Assembly (NCBI GenBank): GCA_013822695.1 | Contig: PNKW01000003.1 | Span: 1 to 64,000, forward strand | Direction: 5' to 3' | DNA from: Erythrobacter sp. | Lineage (GTDB): Bacteria > Pseudomonadota > Alphaproteobacteria > Sphingomonadales > Sphingomonadaceae | Length of the DNA: 64,000 bases | In this document: positions 37,932 to 44,539 of the stretch, piece after piece | Numbering within the stretch: position 1 is the stretch's first letter | How the letters are laid out: the number at the start of each line of letters is the position of its first letter | Made by a program: the position numbers and the translations under genes | The notes under the pieces: model-generated | Databases searched by the model: none | Told to the model about the DNA's origin: nothing | What the model saw: only the letters and a program-made list of their open reading frames with translations

Positions 37932-39158
37932 TCAACCCTTCACGCACACCACCTGCTTCAGCGTGTGGACGATCTCCACCAGATCGGCCTGTGCGGCCAT
38001 CACGGCTTCGATCGGCTTGTAGGCCTTGGGCGTTTCATCGATCACGCCCGCGTCCTTGCGGCACTCGACCCCCGCCGTGTCGGCGAGGTGTTCGTCGAGG
38101 CTCACCAGCTTCTTGGCCGCGGTGCGGCTCATCACCCGGCCTGCGCCGTGCGAGCAGCTGTCGAAGCTTTCCGGGTTACCCAGCCCGCGCACGATGAAGC
38201 TCTTCGCTCCCATCGAACCCGGGATGATCCCCATCACCCCCTTGGCTGCGCGCACCGCACCCTTGCGGGTGACCAGCACGTTTTCGCCGAAGTGATGCTC
38301 GCGCGTCACGTAGTTGTGGTGGCAGTTGACCGCCTCGCACTCCGCATCGAAGGGCTTGGCGATCTGGCTGCGCACCGCATCCAGCACATGCGCCATCATC
38401 ACCTGGCGGTTGAGCCGGGCGAAGTCCTGCGCCCATTCGACCGCCTCGACATAGTCGTCGAAATGGTCGGTCCCTTCCGGGAAGTAGGCGAGGTCCTGAT
38501 CGGGCAGGTTGATGTGCCACTTGCGCATGTCCTGCTTCGCCAGTTCGATGAAGAACGTGCCGATCGCGTTCCCCACACCCCGCGAGCCCGAATGGAGCAT
38601 CACCCACACGCGCTGTTCCTCGTCGAGGCACAGTTCGATGAAGTGGTTGCCCGTCCCCAGCGTGCCGAGGTGCATGAGGTTGTTGGTGTTGCGCAGCCGC
38701 GGGTGCTTGGCGACGATGCGGCCGAACCGCTCGGCAAGCTTCGCCCAGGCGTCGACCGCCGCGCGCGGGGGTTCGCCCCACGCACCCTTGTCCCGCTGGC
38801 CGCGCCCCGCCGTGCGCCCGTGCGGCACCGCCGCCTCGATCGCCGAGCGGATGCCCGCAAGGTTATCGGGCAGATCGCTGGCGACGAGCGAGGTGCGCGC
38901 CGCCATCATCCCGCAGCCGATATCGACCCCGACCGCCGCCGGGATCACCGCGCCCTTGGTGGGGATCACCGAACCCACGGTCGCACCGATCCCCACGTGA
39001 ACGTCGGGCATGGCCGCGACATGCTTGAAGATGAACGGCATCTGCGCCGCCCGCGCAAGCTGCGCGCGCGCATCATCTTCGACGGGCACGCCGCGCGTCC
39101 ACATCTTGATCGGCGCGCCGCCTTCCGGCTGATGAAATTCGTGCGTCGTCTGGGTCAT
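37932..39158 (-). CDS. rtcB: RNA-splicing ligase RtcB
   Basis: HVAAMPDVHVGIGATVGSVIPTKGAVIPAAVGVDIGCGMMA; MLHSGSRGVGN; NCHHNY. Confidence 0.97.
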   Translation of the reverse strand: MTQTTHEFHQPEGGAPIKMWTRGVPVEDDARAQLARAAQMPFIFKHVAAMPDVHVGIGATVGSVIPTKGAVIPAAVGVDIGCGMMAARTSLVASDLPDNLAGIRSAIEAAVPHGRTAGRGQRDKGAWGEPPRAAVDAWAKLAERFGRIVAKHPRLRNTNNLMHLGTLGTGNHFIELCLDEEQRVWVMLHSGSRGVGNAIGTFFIELAKQDMRKWHINLPDQDLAYFPEGTDHFDDYVEAVEWAQDFARLNRQVMMAHVLDAVRSQIAKPFDAECEAVNCHHNYVTREHHFGENVLVTRKGAVRAAKGVMGIIPGSMGAKSFIVRGLGNPESFDSCSHGAGRVMSRTAAKKLVSLDEHLADTAGVECRKDAGVIDETPKAYKPIEAVMAAQADLVEIVHTLKQVVCVKG

Positions 39159-39211
39159 CGCGACCTCCTGTAATCTGTTCGTGCTACCGCTTTGCGGCCC
39201 AAGCACAAGGT

Positions 39212-39338
39212 GCCGGCGGCGAGGGGTTGGCGAGACGTTTTCCTGAGCTACTCCGGTTGCCCGGGGGCGGCTTCGAACCGCCGACCTCCTGCTTTCGCAG
39301 GCGCTCTGACCCATGTAGTCCCGCCGGCATCCGCCAGC
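39212..39338 (-). ncRNA. Y-RNA-like unit D with tRNA-mimic module (proposed D-loop permutation)
   Basis: Conserved Ro-type helix GCTGGCGGATGCCGGCGGGACTACAT / GTCTCGCCAACCCCTCGCCGCCGGC; inside GGTCAGAGC-GCCTGC-GAAA-GCAGG-AGGTC-GGCGGTTCGAAGCCGCC (T-arm)-CCGG-GCAA-CCGG-AGTAGCTCAGG. Confidence 0.82.
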
Positions 39339-39385
39339 GTGCGTTGTGTATTTTGTGCGCTACCGCTTCGCTGCTTGAGCGCGAG

Positions 39386-39524
39386 CTCACGGCGACGAGG
39401 ATTTGGAAAGACGTTCCTGCTCTACCAACTGAGCTACGGGCCCATAGATGGTGGACCCGGCGGGACTCGAACCCGCGACCAGGCGATTAACATTCGATGT
39501 AGTCCTTCCGGCATTCGCCGTGAG
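39386..39524 (-). ncRNA. Y-RNA-like unit C with near-complete circularly permuted tRNA body (encoded ACCA)
   Basis: Outer stem CTCACGGCGA/TCGCCGTGAG; GGAAGGAC/GTCTTTCC; interior GTTAATCGCCTGGTC-GCGGGTTCGAGTCCCGC-CGGGTCC-ACCA-TCTAT-GGGCCCG-TA-GCTCAGTTGGTAGAGC. Confidence 0.88.
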
Positions 39525-39532
39525 TTGGGAAA

Positions 39533-39696
39533 AAGGCCGGGGCGACGAAGATTGGTCGAGACGGCGGCCCTTAAGCTACTACTCCAAGAGGGATTTGAAC
39601 CCTATCTCCCCGGACCGCTGCCGGAACCGGGGCGCTTTGCCCGACGGGGCCTTCTTCGTGGTGGATGTAATCCCGACCGGCATTCGCCCCGGCCTT
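39533..39696 (-). ncRNA. Y-RNA-like unit B with tRNA-mimic module (proposed D-loop permutation, elongated arm)
   Basis: Outer stem AAGGCCGGGGCGA/TCGCCCCGGCCTT; GGTCGGGA/TCTCGACC; interior AAGC...CCCCGGTTCCGGCAGCGGTCCGGGG...AGGGTTCAAATCCCT...TAGCTTAAG. Confidence 0.82.
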
Positions 39697-39712
39697 CTTC
39701 CAAATTGCGTTT

Positions 39713-39812
39713 GTGCGGTCGCGGCGACGAGGTTTGGGAAAGACGGGCGCCCTCGATTGAGAGCCACCATCGTGGCAGGATGTAGTCCTTCCCGCATTCG
39801 CCGCGACCGCAC
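39713..39812 (-). ncRNA. Minimal Y-RNA-like unit A without tRNA module
   Basis: Perfect 15-bp outer stem GTGCGGTCGCGGCGA/TCGCCGCGACCGCAC plus GGGAAGGAC/GTCTTTCCC; only short hairpins inside (GCCACGATGGTGGC). Confidence 0.82.
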
Positions 39813-39815
39813 TGT

Positions 39816-41384
39816 TCAGTTCATTTCAATCTCCACTTCGTTGACGACTTCGACCCAGTCGCGAGCCTCGCCGTTGGCAAAGCGCGCCATCGTGTCGAAC
39901 ACCGCGTCGGTGAAACCACCGACATTCATGATGTCCTTGCGGTACCCCTTCGAATCCGGGGCCTGCGTCGAGCCGTAAGGCTGGATGTCGATGCAGATCA
40001 GCTTGGCGCCCGGGTTGCGAGCCTTCAGCCGGGTCCACTCGTTCATCGTCGCCGTCGCCCCGCGCCGACCGGGATCGAGCCAGGATTCGTTATCCGAGAC
40101 GATCACCACCACATCGACCTTAGCCTTCTCGCGGTTGAGCAGTTCGAGCGGCGCCGACACCGAAGTGCCCCCGCCACCGACCGCCGCCAGCTTCGCCGCG
40201 TTGACCGCGACGCGCGCCTTGGGATCGAGCTTCACGTCGACGACGCGGTTCTCGAACGGCAGCACGCGGGTCTGCGGATTGCTCCGCAGCATCGCGGCCG
40301 CCACCAGCGCGGCGATGTCGATGCAGCGCACGACCGAAGTCGCACCCTTGCGGTACCCGGTGGCGGGCGAGCTCATCGAGCCCGATACGTCCGGACACAC
40401 CACGACATGGCCCTCCAGCTTCGGCACCCGCGCCAGCGAGGCTTCGAGCGCCGTTTCCAGCGCCGCCTGCACCGCCAACGGAACGCCGTCGCCAACCTGC
40501 GAAAGCGCGGTCATCAGCTGGTACGGCGCGGGACGAACCTTCGCCATCGCCGTTTCGTCCGACAACCGCGCCGCAACCGCCTGGGTCACGCCATCGATCT
40601 GGAACGCACCCTTGCGGGCCAGCGTGTTGAGGTTCATCCGCAGCGCCTGCCAGCCCATGCGCTCCGCCATCACCGCCCATTGCTTGGCCGTGAGGTCGAA
40701 GGCGGTCAGCCATTCGAAGGGCACATCGGGCAGGGGCCGCGAACGGTCCGCCTTCCATGCCTCGAACGCCGCGATCTCCGCCGGCAGGGCGGCGACGTCG
40801 TACGGCTTGCCAATCAGCCAGCCATAGAACGCGCGCCGCTCGGCCGAGGCCGGGGCCGGGTGGACCATCTTGACGATGTCCGCCAGGCTCGGGTCATTGC
40901 CGGTCGCCGCCTGCATCAGCTGGCGGGTCGAGGCGTTCTCGAGCCATTCGCGCACCAGCCGCTTGGGCCGCGAGCCGAGCGAAGTCCGCCCCACCTGGCC
41001 CGAACGCATGATCTGCACAAAGGTGCGCAGCATGCGGCCGTTGTCGACCACGCGGCGGAACACCGGGACCATGAGGTCCGGCTCCACGACCGAGAGCAGC
41101 GCGGCAAGCAGCGCCGGCATGTCCTTCATCGCGCCCGATTGCCGCGCATAGACCGCGCACTTGGCGACCCACAGCGGATCGACCGCACGCGCCGCTTCGA
41201 GCGCCTTGGCCAGCTGCGTTTCGGCGTCGGCATAGAAGCCGTCCGACAGCGTGCCGGTGGCGGCGAGCTGCGCAAGCAGGGCTTCGGGTCCATAGGCATA
41301 GGCGACCCCGCCTGCCTGGTTGACCGTGTCGGCCCGCGGCAGGAAGCGCGCCAGCGCCGAGGAAAAGAGCGTCTTGTTGGCCAT
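39816..41384 (-). CDS. Ro60/TROVE domain protein (bacterial Ro ortholog)
   Basis: MANKTLFSSALARFLPRADTVNQAGGVAYAYGPEALLAQLAATG; C-terminal VWA DVSGSMSSPATGYRKGATSVVRCIDIAALVAAAMLR. Confidence 0.93.
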   Translation of the reverse strand: MANKTLFSSALARFLPRADTVNQAGGVAYAYGPEALLAQLAATGTLSDGFYADAETQLAKALEAARAVDPLWVAKCAVYARQSGAMKDMPALLAALLSVVEPDLMVPVFRRVVDNGRMLRTFVQIMRSGQVGRTSLGSRPKRLVREWLENASTRQLMQAATGNDPSLADIVKMVHPAPASAERRAFYGWLIGKPYDVAALPAEIAAFEAWKADRSRPLPDVPFEWLTAFDLTAKQWAVMAERMGWQALRMNLNTLARKGAFQIDGVTQAVAARLSDETAMAKVRPAPYQLMTALSQVGDGVPLAVQAALETALEASLARVPKLEGHVVVCPDVSGSMSSPATGYRKGATSVVRCIDIAALVAAAMLRSNPQTRVLPFENRVVDVKLDPKARVAVNAAKLAAVGGGGTSVSAPLELLNREKAKVDVVVIVSDNESWLDPGRRGATATMNEWTRLKARNPGAKLICIDIQPYGSTQAPDSKGYRKDIMNVGGFTDAVFDTMARFANGEARDWVEVVNEVEIEMN

Positions 41385-41495
41385 CGTCCAACTCCATTGT
41401 GAATTCGTGCTGCGGGGCTTTGGGCGGCCGGCCCATTCCGGCCGCCCCTTGTCCCGCATCGCACCGGGTGTTCGACCGCCCGGCGCTTTTCCTAC

Positions 41496-41511
41496 AGCAT
41501 GGCGCGTGCCA
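41496..41511 (-). promoter_or_regulatory. Sigma-54 (-24/-12) promoter driving Ro60 / Y RNAs / rtcBA
   Basis: TGGCACGCGCCATGCT on the minus strand against consensus TGGCACG-N4-TTGCW; GG/GC spacing correct; about 110 nt upstream of the Ro60 start. Confidence 0.82.
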
Positions 41512-41631
41512 AACCTGCGCGGCGATGCATCGGAACCATTTATCTATCTAATATCTAAGAAATCATTTTCTTTCCCGCCTGATGAGGCGATCAATCAAGA
41601 CAAGGGAAGATGGATATACTTGTATCGCACC

Positions 41632-41647
41632 CGATAAAATTTTATCG
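41632..41647. promoter_or_regulatory. Perfect palindrome CGATAAAATTTTATCG, candidate RtcR enhancer or operator
   Basis: 16-bp perfect dyad, 9 bp upstream of the proposed rtcR ATG (41657), about 120 bp upstream of the sigma-54 promoter. Confidence 0.5.
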
Positions 41648-41656
41648 TTGCTTGTG

Positions 41657-43249
41657 ATGAAACCCACCACCGTCATCGGCTTCCTCGGCTCGACCCTCGA
41701 TGCCGCCAAGTTCGGCCCCTCGCGCTGGAGCAAGTGGCGGCCCACGGTCAGCATCTGCATGCAGGAAGACCTCAGGGTCGACCGCTTCGTCCTGCTCCAC
41801 GGCAGCCAGCACAGCCGCCTCGCCGAACTCATCGCCGCCGATATCCGCGATGTCTCGCCCGAGACCGAGGTCGCGCCGCATCTGCTCGACTTTTCCGATC
41901 CGTGGGACTTCGAGGAGGTCTATGGCAAGCTGCTCGATTTCGCGCGGCGCTTCCCGTTCGATCCCGAGATGCAGGACTATCTGGTCCACATCACGACGGG
42001 CACCCACGTGGCGCAGATCTGCCTGTTTCTGCTGACCGAGGCGCGGTACCTGCCCGGCCGCCTGCTCCAGACCCAGCCCGCGCGCGGGGTGCCCGAGCCG
42101 GTCGGCACCTGGAACGCAATCGACCTTGATCTGTCGCGCTATGACAGCATCGCCACCCGCTTTGCCGAGGCCAGCGCGGAAAGCACCAGCTTTCTCAAGA
42201 GCGGGATCGACACCCGCAATGCCGCCTTCAACCGCATGATCGAGGAGATCGAACAGGTCGCGGTGCGCAGCCGCGCGCCGATCCTGCTGATGGGGCCGAC
42301 CGGCGCAGGCAAGAGCCAGCTGGCGCGCAAGGTTTATGAACTGAAGAAGCTGCGCCATCAGGTGAGCGGGCCTTTCGTCGAGGTCAACTGCGCGACGCTG
42401 AAGGGCGACAGCGCGATGTCGGCGCTGTTCGGGCATAGGAAGGGAGCCTTCACCGGCGCGGTGGCAGACCGCCCGGGCCTGCTCAAAAGCGCCAACAAGG
42501 GCGTGCTGTTCCTCGACGAGATCGGCGAACTGGGCCTCGACGAACAGGCAATGATCCTGCGCGCGATCGAGGAGGGGCGGTTCCTCCCCGTCGGCGCGGA
42601 CAGCGAGGCGAAGAGCGAATTCCAGCTGACCGCGGGCACCAACCGCGATCTGGTCAGCGCGGTCGCCGCCGGAGCTTTCCGCGACGACCTGTTTGCCCGC
42701 CTCAACCTGTGGACCTTCACCTTGCCCGGCCTTGCCGCACGGCGCGAGGATATCGCCCCCAACCTCGAATTCGAACTCGACCGCTTCGCCGAGCGGGAGG
42801 GAACGCGGGTGACCTTCAACAAGGAGGCGCTCGCCCGCTATCTCGCCTTTGCCGAGAGCCCGGCGGCGCTGTGGGCGGGCAATTTCCGCGATCTGGCCGC
42901 CAGCGTCACCCGCATGGCGACGCTCAGCCCCGGCGGGCGGATCGACGTCGCCGCAGTGGCGCAGGAGACCGGGCGGCTGGCGCGGCTGTGGTCGGGCGAG
43001 CGCGGCAGCGCGAGCCCGCTTGCGGACCTGCTGGGCGAAGAGCGGCTGGCGCGGGTCGATCCCTTCGACCGGGTGCAGCTCGATTATGTGGTCGCGACCT
43101 GCCGCCGATGCGCCAGCCTGTCGGAGGCCGGACGCACGCTGTTCGCCGCCTCGCGCCAGCAGCGTACATCGACCAATGATGCCGACCGGCTGCGCAAATA
43201 TCTCGCCAAGTTCGATCTCGACTGGAACGCCGTTACCGCACGCGGCTGA
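41657..43249 (+). CDS. rtcR: RtcR, CARF-domain sigma-54-dependent activator of RNA repair
   Basis: MKPTTVIGFLGSTLDAAKFGPSRWSKWRPTVSI; Walker A GPTGAGKS; GAFTGA loop; divergent from the rtc operon. Confidence 0.95.
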   Translation: MKPTTVIGFLGSTLDAAKFGPSRWSKWRPTVSICMQEDLRVDRFVLLHGSQHSRLAELIAADIRDVSPETEVAPHLLDFSDPWDFEEVYGKLLDFARRFPFDPEMQDYLVHITTGTHVAQICLFLLTEARYLPGRLLQTQPARGVPEPVGTWNAIDLDLSRYDSIATRFAEASAESTSFLKSGIDTRNAAFNRMIEEIEQVAVRSRAPILLMGPTGAGKSQLARKVYELKKLRHQVSGPFVEVNCATLKGDSAMSALFGHRKGAFTGAVADRPGLLKSANKGVLFLDEIGELGLDEQAMILRAIEEGRFLPVGADSEAKSEFQLTAGTNRDLVSAVAAGAFRDDLFARLNLWTFTLPGLAARREDIAPNLEFELDRFAEREGTRVTFNKEALARYLAFAESPAALWAGNFRDLAASVTRMATLSPGGRIDVAAVAQETGRLARLWSGERGSASPLADLLGEERLARVDPFDRVQLDYVVATCRRCASLSEAGRTLFAASRQQRTSTNDADRLRKYLAKFDLDWNAVTARG

Positions 43250-43261
43250 GGTGCGGGGCGC

Positions 43262-44539
43262 TCAACGGATGATCTGCCCGCCTTTCGTCACCGCCGCGAC
43301 GCGTTCAAGGACGGTAATGTCGGCGAGCGGGTCACCCTCGACAGCGATCATGTCGGCATAGGCGCCCGGTGCGATCCGGCCAAGGTCGCTGTCCTGGCCC
43401 AGCACCTTGGCGGCGCTCGTGGTGGCTGCCCGGATCGACTGGAGCGGGCTCATGCCGTTGACCACCATGTAATGGAACTGGCGCGCGTTCAGCCCGTGGG
43501 GATAGACCCCTGCATCGGACCCGAAGGCGAGCGGCACGCCTAGCTCGACCGCGCGGCGGAATGCGTCGCGCTGGACCTGCGTGGTCTCGCGGTTCTTGCG
43601 CAGATATTCGTCCGGCCAGCCCTCGGCGGTGCCGACTTCGTCGATGTAGTCGCCGTTGAAGATGTCCATCACCAGCCACACGCCCTTGTCGCGGGCCATC
43701 AGGAGGCCTTCCTCGTCGATCAGGCTGGCATGCTCGATGCTGCGCACCCCGGCACGGATCGCGGCCTTGATCCCTTCCGCGCCGTGCGCGTGCGCCGTGG
43801 CGAATGACCCGCGCGCTGTCGCCACTGCGACGGCGGCGCGCATCTCGGCTTCGGTCAGCTCGGCCTCGCCCGGCTCGGTGCCGATCGCGAGCACCGCGCC
43901 GGTCGCCATCAGCTTGAGGAAATCGACCCCGTGGTCGAACAGGAAGGTGGCGCGCGCGGCTGCCTCTTCGGGGCTGGCGAGCACGCCCAAACGCATGTCG
44001 GCGGGCAGCTCATCGTTCGGCACCACCCCGTTCAATTCGCCCCCGCCGCCCGGATGGGTGAGATAGGCCCCGGCGACGAACATGCGCGGCCCCGGCACCA
44101 GCCCCCTGTCGATCGCATTGCGCAAGGCGACGTCGGTGAGCCCGCGATAGGTGCCGACGTCGCGCACCGTCGTGAAGCCCGCTTCCAGCGTCAGACGCGC
44201 ATTGCGCGCGCCGATCAGCACAGTGTCGACCGGTGAGGTCTTGAGCGGATCGGCGAGATCCGCGCTGCTGCCGGTGTCGGACAGATGGGTGTGGAGATCG
44301 ATCAGCCCCGGCAACACGGTGTAGGCCGACCAGTCCACCCCCTCCGCGCCCTCGGGCGCTTGCCCGCAAGGCTCTACCCAGAGGATTCGCTCGCCTTCGG
44401 TGAGGATGCACTGACCGGTCAGCACTTCGCCGCTTGTCACATCGAGCAGCTGCCCCGCCGCGATGTAGAGCCCCTCGGCCAGCGCAGGCGCCGGAGCGGT
44501 CAGCGCCAGCAGTGCGGCGATGCCGGCTGCCGCTCTCAT
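43262..44539 (-). CDS. Secreted metal-dependent amidohydrolase
   Basis: YTVLPGLIDLHTHLSD, TTVRDVGTYRGLTD, LAFGSDAGVYPHGLNARQFHYMV; signal peptide. Confidence 0.88.
   Translation of the reverse strand: MRAAAGIAALLALTAPAPALAEGLYIAAGQLLDVTSGEVLTGQCILTEGERILWVEPCGQAPEGAEGVDWSAYTVLPGLIDLHTHLSDTGSSADLADPLKTSPVDTVLIGARNARLTLEAGFTTVRDVGTYRGLTDVALRNAIDRGLVPGPRMFVAGAYLTHPGGGGELNGVVPNDELPADMRLGVLASPEEAAARATFLFDHGVDFLKLMATGAVLAIGTEPGEAELTEAEMRAAVAVATARGSFATAHAHGAEGIKAAIRAGVRSIEHASLIDEEGLLMARDKGVWLVMDIFNGDYIDEVGTAEGWPDEYLRKNRETTQVQRDAFRRAVELGVPLAFGSDAGVYPHGLNARQFHYMVVNGMSPLQSIRAATTSAAKVLGQDSDLGRIAPGAYADMIAVEGDPLADITVLERVAAVTKGGQIIR

Noticed and set aside
39212-39812. CRISPR array or ordinary tRNA cluster
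   Set aside because: Repeated motifs are about 25 nt but bipartite, base-paired and unevenly spaced (100-164 nt units). The tRNA parts are in permuted order and lack a normal anticodon arm, so neither a CRISPR nor a standard tRNA call fits.
39192-39978. Plus-strand ORFs (39192-39785, 39227-39490, 39448-39978) across the Ro60-rtcB intergenic region
   Set aside because: They are antisense to the structured RNA array and the Ro60 3' end; their peptides are translations of tRNA-like stems (for example WWTRRDSNPRPGD), a well-known artefact of tRNA antisense.
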